Assembly (NCBI GenBank): GCA_021811945.1
Contig: JAKAPE010000002.1
Location: 1 to 53,112 of the forward strand
Source of the DNA: Pseudomonadota bacterium
Lineage (GTDB): Bacteria > Pseudomonadota > Alphaproteobacteria > Rhizobiales > Xanthobacteraceae
Length of the DNA: 53,112 nt
Direction of reading: 5' to 3'
Positions 1 through 9,910 of this stretch are shown piece after piece. The first letter of the stretch is position 1. Every line of letters begins with the position of its first letter. The notes beneath the pieces were generated by a model. It ran no database searches, was not told the DNA's origin, and saw only the letters and a program-made list of their open reading frames with translations. The position numbers and the translations under genes were made by a program.

Positions 1-72
1 AAGAGATACTCCGACATCTTTCGTCAACCCTTATCAGTGGCAGCCGAGCGCGCCGCGCAACTTTGCACTACT

Positions 73-700
73 CTACTTTGCAGGATTTTGCTTCTTCCAG
101 GGATCCTTCAACATCGGGAAGGTTCCGAACTCGACATCGACAAGATCGCCGTCGTGCTTCTGCACGCGCCGAAGGTAGATGTTCTGCACGATGTCTCGCG
201 TGTCGCGATCGATGGCGATCGGACGGTGCGGGCGGTCCGCAGGATCGTGATAGCCTGGTCCCCGTCGAAATTGCCTTTCAATTGCTTCACCGCATCCAGG
301 ATTGCCGTCTTGCCGTCCCAGCCCCTGCACTGACACGAAATTGAGAATCACGTCTTGACGTATTCCCGATCTTATTCTGTGAGCGTCTGGCGCCGCCACA
401 TTCGGCGTAAAGACCACACCCGCGAGAACGCGTACGTGCTTGCGGGTGACTGGCTCCCGGGCCGGCCGCCTCGCTACTTCGGGATTAGCCCCGGTGTCGT
501 CGGGCGCTACCACCTCGATCCGAACTCCGGGCGGTAGGTCTTTTTCATGTCCCTTCATGTAGAGGCGCAGACCCCTGTCGATTTGTTGGCCATTGGAGGC
601 CAGCATTCCGGAATGTCTGGAAGACACCGATCTCGATCACGGTCTCCGCGGCGACCGGCGCAGTCCACGTGAAAAGAGTCGCGCAAAGACAATGCGAACA
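73..700 (-). pseudogene. Degraded branched-chain amino acid-type ABC transporter substrate-binding protein (frameshifts plus internal deletion)
   Basis: Signal-peptide/mature N-term in one frame (LFTWTAPVAAETVIEIGVF), continuation in another (GMLASNGQQIDRGLRLYMKGHEKDLPPGVRIEVVAPDDTGANPEVARR...VLAGVVFTPN), then a jump directly to a typical C-term (KQLKGNFDGDQAITIL in a third frame, RDIVQNIYLRRVQKHDGDLVDVEFGTFPMLKDPWK). Confidence 0.75.
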
Positions 701-1028
701 GATATTCGAAGGCCTCAATGCCGTGCAGACCCGCGGGAGTATTGCGACGTCCGACCAGGGTATCGAGGATCACCGGCGGCCGGGCGATGCCGGGATCGAG
801 TACCCGTTCCTTCACATTGATCAGTTCCAAGTGTTGAAATGGACTGAGCTCTACGCGGATGCCCTTCGATTGCAGATAGGTGACATCCGAGACCACACCA
901 GCCTTGTTGTTGAAGCCCAGCATGTTGGTGCCAGGCCCAACGGCGCCGGTGAAGGGCAGGATGATAGCGATTTCGACGTAGCGGTTGTTCGACCCCATGG
1001 CCACGAGGGGCTCGATCAGCGGCGCCAC
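555..1028 (-). pseudogene. Hypothetical protein remnant of unrecognised family, overlapping the degraded SBP gene
   Basis: 157-aa ORF with protein-like N-terminal part (MAPLIEPLVAMGSNNRYVEIAIILPFTGAVGPGTNMLGFNNKAGVVSDVTYL...HGIEAFEYLF); its C-term reads through the SBP remnant out of frame. Confidence 0.35.
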
Positions 1029-1228
1029 GAGTGTTTGCGCCAGCCCTGACCGTTCGTCGACAATGCGGGAGCGTCGGGTGGCGCAAAGGCGCCAACGGCT
1101 CCGCGCGAAGCGTGCCCCGATAACAGGCTCCGCGCCGTCCCCACGTGTACCGCGGCGGCGTTCGGTCTAGCGGAACCCGGGAATCCGGTTCACGCCCCGC
1201 GGGTGTCTCCGGATTGCGCAAACTGCAC

Positions 1229-1255
1229 CCTGGATTTCGCGTTGCGAAATCCAGG
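1229..1255. repeat. Perfect 12-bp inverted repeat with 3-nt loop (cctggatttcgc gtt gcgaaatccagg), downstream of topA
   Basis: Direct reading of both arms; lies 35 bp past the topA stop. Confidence 0.7.
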
Positions 1256-1289
1256 CTACTTGCTTCGCGCGAGGGGAGGGTCGCTTGTT

Positions 1290-4040
1290 TCATCGGGCGC
1301 TCATTTCCGGCCCGGAACTCTCCACGGCTTTCTTATTCGGCGGCCTGTGTCTTATTGCGTGACGACTTGCCGGCAGCCGCGCCGCGCCCGCCGGCAGCGG
1401 CCGCCGGCCGGCTCGTCGATCTTTGCTTGGTCGTCCCGCGACACGCGAAGAGCGTTTGTCCTGGCGTAGTCTGCCGCGCGGAGCGGGAGCGCCACGCTTG
1501 GCGCGCGCATCGAGGAGCGCGACGGCTTCTTCAAGGGTGGTGGTGTCCGGCGTCTTGTCGCGCGGCAGCGTGGCGTTGACGCCGTCGTGGCTCACGTATG
1601 GGCCGTAGCGCCCGTTTTTCGCAACGACCGGCCCACCCTTGGTCGGATGATCGCCGAGCGCGCGGCCCGGATCGGCGCCGAAGCGACGTCCGCGAAAAAG
1701 ACCTTTGGCGCGCTTCTCGGCCAGGAGTGTCACCGCACGGTTGAGCCCGATATGGAACACGTCGTCGCCGGCCTCGATGTTGGCGTAGGTCCTGCCGTGC
1801 TGCACATAGGGGCCGAAGCGGCCGATGCCAGCGCGGATCGGCTCGCCGTCCTCGGGATGATGGCCGATCTCGCGCGGCAGCGCGAGAAGAGCGCGCGCGC
1901 GCTCAAGGTCGACATCATCCGGGGCCATCCTCTTCGGCAGGCTGGCGCGTTTGGGCTTTTCGCCGTCGACGGCTTCGCCGAGCTGCACATAGGGACCGAA
2001 ACGGCCGCTGCGCAGCGTCACTTCGAGGCCGGTCTTGGAGTCCGTGCCGAGCTTTTTGCCGCCGACCTCGGCGCCGCCTTCGGTCGGCACCGAAAGAGGC
2101 CGCGTGTAGCGGCACTCGGGATAGTTGGAGCAGCCGATGAACGCCCCATATTTCGAGAGTTTCAGCGTGAGCCGGCCGCTGGCGCACGTGGGACATTGCC
2201 GCGGATCGCCGCCGTCGGCGCGCGGAGGGAAGAGGTGCGGAGCGAGCAACGCGTCGAGGGCGTCGATCACTTCCGAGATTTTCAGGTCCTTTGTCTCAGC
2301 GACGGCGGCGATGAAGTCGCGCCAAAAATCGCGCAGCACGTCGCGCCAGGCGATCTCGTGGTTGGCGATGAGGTCGAGCCGCTCCTCGAGCCCCGCGGTG
2401 AAATCGTACTCGACATATTTGGCGAAAAAACTCTCGAGGAAAGCGACAACGACGCGGCCGCGATCCTCGGGGTAGAGTCGGCGCTTTTCCAGCCGCACAT
2501 ATTTGCGGTCCTTGAGCACTTGCAGGATCGAGGCATAGGTGGAGGGCCGGCCGATGCCGAGTTCCTCCAGACGTTTAACCAGCGAGGCTTCGGAGTAGCG
2601 CGGCGGCGGCTCGGTAAAGTGCTGGTTCGCGGCGATCGCGCGTTTGGCGAGGCGTTCGCCGGCGCTCATTTGCGGCAGCCGTCTCGCTTCCTCGTCGTCC
2701 TGATCCTCGTCGCGGCTTTCCTGATAGAGCGCAAGGAATCCGTCGAATTTCACCACCGTTCCGGTCGCGCGCAATTCCAGAAGCCGCTGTCCTTTCCCTC
2801 CCGCACTGGCGGAGGAGGGCAGGGCGGGGATGGCCCTGATATCGGCGGTTGTGCGTTCGAGCTCCGCGGATTCCATCTGGCTCGCCACCGTACGCACCCA
2901 GATCAATTCGTAGAGCTTGGCCTGATCCGCATCGAGATAGCGCTTCGTGCCGGCCGGGCGCCGACCAAGGTCGGTCGGGCGGATCGCTTCGTGCGCTTCC
3001 TGGGCATTCTTGGTCTTGGTCTCGTAACGTCGCGGCGTCGGGGGAACGTAACGGGCGCCGTGGTCGGCCGCGATGACGCCGCGGGCGGCGCTCACCGCCT
3101 CGGCGGCGATTTGGACCCCATCCGTGCGCATATAGGTGATAAGCCCGACGGTTTCGCCGCCGATATCGACACCCTCATAGAGCCGTTGAGCGACCCGCAT
3201 CGTATGGGCCGGCGCGAAGCCGAGCTTTCGGCTTGCTTCCTGCTGCAGGGTCGAGGTCGTGAACGGCGGCTGCGGATGCCGCTTCTGCGGCTTTGCTTCG
3301 ACGGAAGAAACCGTGAAGGCAGCCGCTTCCAGCGCCTGCTTGAGGGCCTCCGCTTGCGCGGCAGTGCCGATATCCAGGCGCTGAAGCTTCTGCCCGTCCG
3401 CGCCGACGAGACGGGCCTGGAATTCCTCGCCACGCGGCGTTGCCAGCGTGGCCATGATCGACCAATATTCGCGGCGGACGAATTTTTCGATTTCCAGTTC
3501 GCGGTCACAAACGAGTCGCAGCGCTACGGACTGCACCCGGCCAGCGGAGCGCGCCCCCGGGAGCTTGCGCCAAAGCACCGGCGAAAGCGTGAAACCGACG
3601 AGATAATCGAGTGCGCGGCGGGCGAGATAGGCATCGACCAATGCCTGGTCGATGCTGCGCGGCTCCTTCATAGCGGCGGTGACGGCCTGCTTGGTGATGG
3701 CGTTGAACACCACGCGCTCGACGGGCAGCTTGCCCAAAGCCCTCTTTTGCTTGAGCACTTCGAGTACGTGCCAGGAGATTGCCTCCCCCTCGCGGTCGGG
3801 GTCGGTGGCTAGGATGAGCTTTTCCGCCTCTTTGGCAGCGCGGGCGATCTCTTTGAGACGCTTTTGTGCCTTGGCATCGATCTCCCAGACCATGCGGAAA
3901 TCGGCGTCCGGATCGACCGAGCCGTCCTTCGCCGGCAGGTCGCGGACATGACCGAACGAGGCCAGGACCTCGTAACCGCGGCCCAGGTATTTATTGATCG
4001 TCTTCGCCTTGGCGGGCGATTCTACCAGCACGAGATGCAT
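1290..4040 (-). CDS. topA: DNA topoisomerase I
   Basis: 916 aa; MHLVLVESPAKAKTINKYLG, TDPDREGEAISWH, ITYMRTDG, C-terminal Cys4 zinc finger (CPTCASGRLTLKLSKYGAFIGCSNYPEC) and repeated RFGPYVQ modules. Confidence 0.98.
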   Translation of the reverse strand: MHLVLVESPAKAKTINKYLGRGYEVLASFGHVRDLPAKDGSVDPDADFRMVWEIDAKAQKRLKEIARAAKEAEKLILATDPDREGEAISWHVLEVLKQKRALGKLPVERVVFNAITKQAVTAAMKEPRSIDQALVDAYLARRALDYLVGFTLSPVLWRKLPGARSAGRVQSVALRLVCDRELEIEKFVRREYWSIMATLATPRGEEFQARLVGADGQKLQRLDIGTAAQAEALKQALEAAAFTVSSVEAKPQKRHPQPPFTTSTLQQEASRKLGFAPAHTMRVAQRLYEGVDIGGETVGLITYMRTDGVQIAAEAVSAARGVIAADHGARYVPPTPRRYETKTKNAQEAHEAIRPTDLGRRPAGTKRYLDADQAKLYELIWVRTVASQMESAELERTTADIRAIPALPSSASAGGKGQRLLELRATGTVVKFDGFLALYQESRDEDQDDEEARRLPQMSAGERLAKRAIAANQHFTEPPPRYSEASLVKRLEELGIGRPSTYASILQVLKDRKYVRLEKRRLYPEDRGRVVVAFLESFFAKYVEYDFTAGLEERLDLIANHEIAWRDVLRDFWRDFIAAVAETKDLKISEVIDALDALLAPHLFPPRADGGDPRQCPTCASGRLTLKLSKYGAFIGCSNYPECRYTRPLSVPTEGGAEVGGKKLGTDSKTGLEVTLRSGRFGPYVQLGEAVDGEKPKRASLPKRMAPDDVDLERARALLALPREIGHHPEDGEPIRAGIGRFGPYVQHGRTYANIEAGDDVFHIGLNRAVTLLAEKRAKGLFRGRRFGADPGRALGDHPTKGGPVVAKNGRYGPYVSHDGVNATLPRDKTPDTTTLEEAVALLDARAKRGAPAPRGRLRQDKRSSRVAGRPSKDRRAGRRPLPAGAARLPASRHAIRHRPPNKKAVESSGPEMSAR

Positions 4041-4295
4041 GAAAACCTATCTGTAATCTATTGATTCAACGTGATTTTTATCTTTAGGTCCGGCTTGAGC
4101 CCGAGGCCGCGCCGTCGGGAACATGGGTAACGGAACCCGGCCTGTCAAATCATTCTGGAGTTTGGACAGGAACTGCGGCAGCAGCGACTGGCCCAAAAAG
4201 TCGCTAAGGTGTGCACTACTTTTGGTAGATGTTATTAATGACATATCTAAAGTAGAGTAACCCGCCCGAACCGGATTGGAAACAGGAGCAGAGGG

Positions 4296-4508
4296 ATGAC
4301 TGCCGAACTGCTACGCAAGCCTGATGCGGCGGAATTTAACGCCACTCTCAGTGCAGTTCTCTACATTGCGTCGCTTACCAACGAACTGGCGCGGCTTGCC
4401 AGCAGCCACGGTCTTGACACCTTGGCCTATCTGCTCGACATGGCGAGGATCGAGGCCGATCAGGTGTCGAAGACGTGGCAGGGCGATCCTCGCGAACGGA
4501 ATCGATAA
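4296..4508 (+). CDS. Small hypothetical protein
   Basis: 70-aa ORF with low-bias composition (MTAELLRKPDAAEFNATLSAVLYIASLTNELARLASSHGLDTLAYLLDMARIEADQVSK) and ggagcagaggg upstream of ATG. Confidence 0.6.
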   Translation: MTAELLRKPDAAEFNATLSAVLYIASLTNELARLASSHGLDTLAYLLDMARIEADQVSKTWQGDPRERNR

Positions 4509-4545
4509 GCGCGTGATCGACGCGTGCGATTACGGGCGCCAGCCG

Positions 4546-5760
4546 TCAAGGTGCCCGGATACCGATGCGGGCGAGGAAGGCACGGCTCGGGTAACCGTCG
4601 GGAACCATTCCGAACCTGCGTTGCAGGTCGCGCACCGCATCGCGTTGCTCGAAGTCGAGGTGGCCGGTGAAGTCTCCGATTTTGTAGCCAAGATCGGCCA
4701 GCCTGCGTTCCAGCGCCATGCGCTGTTCGCGTGAAGGCTGGAAGTCGTTTGCGGGCCAGGCCGCGCGGATCGGTCCAAGGCCGCGCAGTTGGTCCGAAAA
4801 CTTCGCGACGGCAAGGGCATAGGCGTCGGAGTTATTAAATTTCTTGAGTACGATAAAATTGTCCGTGACGAGAAAAGCCGGGCCAACCGCGCCGCTCGGG
4901 AAGAACAGAATGGCCGTCGCGGCGCTGGAAGCAGGAAAGGCGCCGCCGTCGGCGCGCCGGAGGCCACGCCGGGCAAAATCGGCGAACGTGCCACGGCTCT
5001 GGCGATAATCGAACCTCGGCGGCAACACGACCTCAAAGCCCCACGGCAAGCCCGGCCGCCAACCCGATTGCCGCAGATAATTCGCGATCGAGGCGAGCAC
5101 GTCAGGCACGCTGTGCCAGATATCGGCGCGGCCACCCCCGTCGAAGTTGACCGCATAGCGCAAATAGCTCGAAGGCAAGAACTGCGGCTGTCCCATGGCG
5201 CCGGCCCACGAGCCGACGAATTCCCGCCGAGGAATATGATCGTCCTGCAGCATCTCGAGCGCGCTGAGCAACTCTTCCCGGAAATAAGGATGCTGAAAGC
5301 GCGCTTGCGCCAGCGTCGCCAGCGAGCGGAACACGTCCCAGCGCTCCGGCGCCTCGCCAAAGGAGGATTCGACGCCCCAGATGGCGACAAGGATGGTCTT
5401 GTCCACGCCGAATTCTTGCTCAACCGCATCGAGCGTCTTCGTCCATTGCGCGCATTCACGCCTTCCCTTGGCAAGGCGTGCCGGCGAAACCAATGCGGCG
5501 AGGTAGGGGGCGAGCGGCTTGCCGTATTCCGGCTCGCGCCGCATCGCCGCCAACACTTTCGGATCGGGACGCATGCCGGCAAGAGCGGCATCGAAAGTCG
5601 TGCGGGTGATGCCGCGTGCGGACGCATCCGGCCAAAGCGCCGCGAGAAAGGCGGTGAAGGAATCGATTGCGGTCGCTCCTGCCGGCATGCAGGCGATCAC
5701 AAGCAGCAAGACCGGCAAGACCGGCAAGACCGGCAAGACCGGCAAGACGCACCGTCGCAT
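4546..5760 (-). CDS. Lytic murein transglycosylase (MltB/SLT_2 family) with C-terminal peptidoglycan-binding domain
   Basis: AIWGVESSFGE, GSWAGAMGQPQFLPSSYLRYAVNFDGGGRADIW motifs; C-term PG_binding_1-like. Start placed at MRRCVLPVLPV (signal peptide) rather than the longer ORF start at 5871. Confidence 0.92.
   Translation of the reverse strand: MRRCVLPVLPVLPVLPVLLLVIACMPAGATAIDSFTAFLAALWPDASARGITRTTFDAALAGMRPDPKVLAAMRREPEYGKPLAPYLAALVSPARLAKGRRECAQWTKTLDAVEQEFGVDKTILVAIWGVESSFGEAPERWDVFRSLATLAQARFQHPYFREELLSALEMLQDDHIPRREFVGSWAGAMGQPQFLPSSYLRYAVNFDGGGRADIWHSVPDVLASIANYLRQSGWRPGLPWGFEVVLPPRFDYRQSRGTFADFARRGLRRADGGAFPASSAATAILFFPSGAVGPAFLVTDNFIVLKKFNNSDAYALAVAKFSDQLRGLGPIRAAWPANDFQPSREQRMALERRLADLGYKIGDFTGHLDFEQRDAVRDLQRRFGMVPDGYPSRAFLARIGIRAP
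5708..5748. repeat. 9-bp tandem repeat (aagaccggc x4 plus partial) inside the transglycosylase signal-peptide coding region
   Basis: Read directly; encodes VLPVLPVLPVLPVL on the minus strand. Confidence 0.95.
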
Positions 5761-5871
5761 CGCTTGGTCCCTCACAGCGAATCCGCCGAGGGGTGACCCA
5801 CTATTACACTTGGTCTTTTGCGAGGCGACGCCGGAGCCAGCAAGTCCGCTGGCAACTGCGGCGGCTGCCAT

Positions 5872-7047
5872 TCACGCCAGCGAAACGAGGCCGCCCCCGT
5901 GGCGTTCGAGGCGACCGGCGATTTCCAATTCCAGCAGCACCATACGCACCACGCCGGGCGAACTGCCTGACATGCGCACGAGATCGTCGATGAGAAGCGG
6001 CGCAGGGCCGAGCAGCGCGACGATGCGCGCACGCTCGTCAGGCGCAGGCTCCGCCTCGTCGATCGACTCGCTCCCGGCCGGCGCCGCCTCGGGCTCGCGG
6101 GCGGGGAGTTCCTTGCCCTCGACGATCGGCTGGAGCACCGAGATGATATCGGCAGTCTCGGTTACCGGCGTTGCGCCCTGCTTGATGAGATCGTTGGTGC
6201 CCTCCGCGCGGGGGTCGAGCGGAGAGCCTGGAACGGCGAATACCTCGCGTCCCTGCTCGACGGCGAAACGGGCGGTAATCAGCGAGCCCGAGCGCTTGGC
6301 TGCCTCGACGATGATGACGCCGAGGGAGAGGCCGGAAATCAGTCGGTTGCGGCGCGGAAAATCGCGCCCGCGCGGTTCCCAGCCGAACGGCATCTCGCTC
6401 ACTGCGGCCCCCGCTCTGAGGATGGCCTCGAGGAGATCGCTATGTTCCGGCGGATAAATGCGGTCCTGGCCGCCGGCGAGGACGGCGATGGTGCCGGCAT
6501 CGAGCGAAGCACGGTGCGCGGCGGCGTCGATCCCGCGCGCCAAGCCGGAGACGACAGCAAAACCGGCCTCGCCGAGTTCGCGCGCGATCCGCTGGGTGAA
6601 CTTTATGCCAGCGCCTGACGCATTGCGCGAGCCGACGATCGCTATGATCGGCAGAGCCAGCGCCGCTACGCAGCCGCGCACTGCGATGAGCGGCGGCGCG
6701 TCGTCGATCATCTGCAGGCGGCTCGGATAGTCGGGTTCGCCCAGCGCCACGAACGCGGCGCCGAGTTTTTGCGCGGCGGCGACTTCGCGCTCGGCCTGTT
6801 CACGTGAAAAGATTTTCAGCTTGGCGCTGGCGCCGCCGCGACGGGCGAGCGAAGGCAATGCCTCAAGCGCTGGGCGCGCCCCGCCATAATGATTGACGAG
6901 GGCGCGAAAGGTCCGCGGACCGACGTTCTCACTGCGAATCAATCGCAGCCAGTCGATCCGCTGCTCGTCGGTCAGATGAACGCCGTTTCGCCCGGCGTTG
7001 CCGTCGCGTTCTTCGCTCACTCGCGCCACGCGCCCCCGCGCTTGCAC
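5872..7047 (-). CDS. dprA: DNA-processing protein DprA
   Basis: [68 protein letters not shown]. Confidence 0.96.
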   Translation of the reverse strand: MQARGRVARVSEERDGNAGRNGVHLTDEQRIDWLRLIRSENVGPRTFRALVNHYGGARPALEALPSLARRGGASAKLKIFSREQAEREVAAAQKLGAAFVALGEPDYPSRLQMIDDAPPLIAVRGCVAALALPIIAIVGSRNASGAGIKFTQRIARELGEAGFAVVSGLARGIDAAAHRASLDAGTIAVLAGGQDRIYPPEHSDLLEAILRAGAAVSEMPFGWEPRGRDFPRRNRLISGLSLGVIIVEAAKRSGSLITARFAVEQGREVFAVPGSPLDPRAEGTNDLIKQGATPVTETADIISVLQPIVEGKELPAREPEAAPAGSESIDEAEPAPDERARIVALLGPAPLLIDDLVRMSGSSPGVVRMVLLELEIAGRLERHGGGLVSLA

Positions 7048-7100
7048 CCCTGCGCCGCGGTCAAGCTTAGGCGAAAACCGCGCGAGTGTCCCGATTCCCC

Positions 7101-7153
7101 GATTCCGAAGTTCGCATCATTTTACGGCTCGCTCGTCTGCGAACTTCGGAATC
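7101..7153. repeat. Perfect 16-bp inverted repeat (gattccgaagttcgca / tgcgaacttcggaatc), 21-nt loop
   Basis: Both arms read directly at 7101-7116 and 7138-7153. Confidence 0.85.
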
Positions 7154-7178
7154 GAAGGACACCAGCAACTTTATGAAT

Positions 7179-7255
7179 CTAGTGTGGTTTTGGATTTGAC
7201 GCTCCGATGACGAGTTGCCGCAATGATGATCGGAGCGTCAAATCCACCACACTAG
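7179..7255. repeat. Long inverted repeat (ctagtgtggttttggatttgacgctccgat / atcggagcgtcaaatccaccacactag)
   Basis: 27-bp right arm matches the left arm except for a 3-nt insertion in the left arm. Confidence 0.85.
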
Positions 7256-7479
7256 CGGTGGTAGATCCGACGTTTTCGTTTGGGTGGGCGAGAAGTGTAC
7301 ACGGGGCCGCAGCCGTGGGTGCCGCAGACGGCGGCGATCTTGTGGACTATTGCGACGCGCGCCGCGGCGGCTCCGAGCGCCGATGACGCCGCGGGCGCCA
7401 TCGCCTGGGCGCCGCCGCCCAGCGTTGCGCATGCGAGAATCGTCGCTGTAACCGCAGTCGTTGCGACCATCTTGGCCAT
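7252..7479 (-). CDS. Small exported hypothetical protein (CGTHGCGPVYT C-terminal motif)
   Basis: MAKMVATTAVTATILACATLGGGAQA signal-peptide-like N-term; basic C-term PPKRKRRIYHR. Confidence 0.55.
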   Translation of the reverse strand: MAKMVATTAVTATILACATLGGGAQAMAPAASSALGAAAARVAIVHKIAAVCGTHGCGPVYTSRPPKRKRRIYHR

Positions 7480-7581
7480 ATGAAGCCCTCCTCTCGGTCC
7501 GCGGCACCGCCGCGCCGTTGCTCCGAATCGCACAAGCTTACGGCAAAATGGGAAAAGCGCGAAAGATCGCGAGACGTCGCT

Positions 7582-8217
7582 TCACGAGCCATCGCCGGCC
7601 GCCCGCGAACCGCTTCCGATCTTGCTTTCGCTGCCGTGCAACAACCGCGAAATGTTGGCGCGGTGCATGATCCACAGCAAAGCCGACAGCAGCAAGAACA
7701 GTTGCGCGTACCCGAATTCGCGCTGCCACCACAGGAACGCCGGGGCCGCGGCGCTTGCGACGAGCGCAGCAAGCGAGGAGTAACGGGTTGCCGCGGCGAC
7801 GGCGAGCCAGATCGCGCAGAAGAGGAGCGACGCGGGCCAGGTGAGTCCAATGAGAAGACCGATATAGGTCGCCACGCCCTTGCCGCCGCGAAACCGCAGC
7901 CACACCGGGAATAGGTGACCGAGGAAAGCCCCGCCTGCGGCAATGATCGCAAGATGCGGGCCGAGGAAGTGATTGGTTGCGAGCGCCGCCGCGGTGCCCT
8001 TGAGCACGTCGCCTACGAGCGTTGCTGCGGCAAGCCCCTTGCGGCCGGTGCGCAAGACGTTGGTCGCGCCGATGTTGCCGGAGCCGATGGCGCGCGGGTC
8101 CAGGGCGCCGCAAAGGCGCGTCAGCAAAACGCCGAACGGAATCGAGCCGCAGAGATAGCCGAAGAGGAAAGCCGCAGTATATTCGGCGGCGGAAGGCCAA
8201 GTTATCAAGCTCAGCAT
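7582..8217 (-). CDS. plsY: Glycerol-3-phosphate acyltransferase PlsY
   Basis: [70 protein letters not shown]. Start placed at MLSLITWP. Confidence 0.95.
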   Translation of the reverse strand: MLSLITWPSAAEYTAAFLFGYLCGSIPFGVLLTRLCGALDPRAIGSGNIGATNVLRTGRKGLAAATLVGDVLKGTAAALATNHFLGPHLAIIAAGGAFLGHLFPVWLRFRGGKGVATYIGLLIGLTWPASLLFCAIWLAVAAATRYSSLAALVASAAAPAFLWWQREFGYAQLFLLLSALLWIMHRANISRLLHGSESKIGSGSRAAGDGS

Positions 8218-8338
8218 GGTTTCAGCACCGTCGCGCAGCCGATCATTACCGCCGCGTGGGAATCCCGTCGCCCGGCCGCCGGCAGCAAGAACGGGATCCC
8301 CGCTTTCGCGCGAACGAGCGATCGCAGCTTCGTCGGGC

Positions 8339-9778
8339 CTACCCCGTTCGTGCCCGCTTCGCGCTTTCCCGTTCATGCAGGCCCGCCGCCTTGGCGTCCG
8401 CCTCGTCCTTATAGACGACGAGGTGCTTGAGCCTTTCATCCGGCGTCCGCGCCAGCGCGTCCAGTCCGGGGGAGAACGTCTTGCGGACCAAGTCGCCAAC
8501 CACGAAATGCGCGGCCGCGTCTGCCTCGATGTCGGTCTCGCAATAGAGGCAACGCAGCTTGCAGCGCTGCCCGGATGGCTCTTTCATCAGATAGAACTTG
8601 TTGGCAGCGTATTGGCGCTCGGCCGGATCGCCGGTGATGCAGTTGGCGTTGCCGCATTGGATGCCGATGCCGATCGGCTGGGCGTAGAGCGGGAGATCAG
8701 ACTTCGCGAAGCCGCCGGCGAACTTGTGCAGCGATTTGTTCTTGTGGAGATGCAGAAGCAGCGAAATCAGCGCCATGCGCACGGGAACGCCATAGGCGGC
8801 CTGGCGGAAGTAGATGGCGCGGCGGTCGCTGTCGAGCGCGGCATCAAGTTCGTTGACGCGCGGCAGGGGGTGCATGACGCTCGCTTCCGCATATTTGGGC
8901 TCGCCCAGGAATTTGGCGTCGATTTTCGGATAAGGTCGTTCTTTCTCGCTCCAGCGTTCCTTCTGGAACCGGGTGACGTAGACCGCGTCGGTCTTCTTTT
9001 GCAGTGCCAATCCGTAATCGATTTCCGGCTCGGCATAGAGCGAGAGCTGATGCGGCTGGTCGGCAGTGACGTAAAGCGCATCGATCGAGCCGGTCCCCGG
9101 TCGAGGCGCCTTGGAGATCATGCGGCAATGAAATTCTTCGCGCAGACGCCCGACCACGTGCGCCGGAAGTTCCATTCCAGGGGCGGGAAGGGGATCGATG
9201 GTGGCGCCGAAGCGCGCCAGCGCATAGACGAAAGAATGAATGGTGCGGCTGCCTTTGAGATCGCCCGCGATTGCAACCTTCATGTTCTTGAGGCTCTTCT
9301 TTTTCGAGCGCAGCGTGAACAGGTCGCAAAGCGTCTGCGTCGGATGCTCGTGGCTGCCATCGCCGCCATTGATCACGGGGACCTGCGCATAGTCGGCAGC
9401 GAGTCGCGCGGCCCCGTCGCGCGGATGGCGGATGACGACGATGTCGGCATAATTGCCGATGACGCGAATGGTGTCGGCGAGGCTTTCGCCCTTGGCGGCG
9501 GAACTCACCGCGGGATCGGCACTGGTGATGTTGGCGCCGCCGAGCCGCAGCATGGCGCTCTCGAACGACAGTCGCGTGCGCGTCGACGGCTCATAGAACA
9601 GGCTCGCCAGAATGAATTTGGAGGCGAGGTCACTGCCGCATCCGATTCGGTAGGGAACGTCGCGATCGGAGAGTTCCTGCAAGAAATCCTGCGCGGCGTC
9701 GAAGACGGTCTCGATCTCCTTGTTGCTGAGATCGTTGATCGAGATGATATGGCGCGTGAGCGGCTGCGATTTCGTCAT
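8339..9778 (-). CDS. pyrB: Aspartate carbamoyltransferase with C-terminal PyrI-like zinc-binding extension
   Basis: [65 protein letters not shown]-term [10 protein letters not shown]...[10 protein letters not shown] (C-x4-C ... C-x2-C). Confidence 0.93.
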   Translation of the reverse strand: MTKSQPLTRHIISINDLSNKEIETVFDAAQDFLQELSDRDVPYRIGCGSDLASKFILASLFYEPSTRTRLSFESAMLRLGGANITSADPAVSSAAKGESLADTIRVIGNYADIVVIRHPRDGAARLAADYAQVPVINGGDGSHEHPTQTLCDLFTLRSKKKSLKNMKVAIAGDLKGSRTIHSFVYALARFGATIDPLPAPGMELPAHVVGRLREEFHCRMISKAPRPGTGSIDALYVTADQPHQLSLYAEPEIDYGLALQKKTDAVYVTRFQKERWSEKERPYPKIDAKFLGEPKYAEASVMHPLPRVNELDAALDSDRRAIYFRQAAYGVPVRMALISLLLHLHKNKSLHKFAGGFAKSDLPLYAQPIGIGIQCGNANCITGDPAERQYAANKFYLMKEPSGQRCKLRCLYCETDIEADAAAHFVVGDLVRKTFSPGLDALARTPDERLKHLVVYKDEADAKAAGLHERESAKRARTG

Positions 9779-9910
9779 CAAAGCTCTGCTATAGGCCGAG
9801 GAGCCGCATCCCTGCAAGCCTCTATGGCGCCTGCGCGCCATTGCTGCACAGAGAACCGCGCTGGCCGCGTGATGGTGCTACCATAGGGTAGCTTTCGGGG
9901 ACGAATCGCC

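Noticed and set aside
1587-3812. 741-aa plus-strand ORF
   Set aside because: Antisense to topA; composition is the shadow of a GC-rich coding frame, no recognisable domain.
5708-5748. Possible CRISPR-like or VNTR array outside genes
   Set aside because: Repeat is contiguous without spacers and lies within a coding signal peptide; treated as an in-gene tandem repeat.
8230-8330. Possible coding extension of plsY ([24 protein letters not shown])
   Set aside because: Looks like translated dispersed intergenic repeat; PlsY homology begins at MLSLITWP (8217).
8216-9886. 556-aa plus-strand ORF
   Set aside because: Antisense to pyrB, no domain signature.
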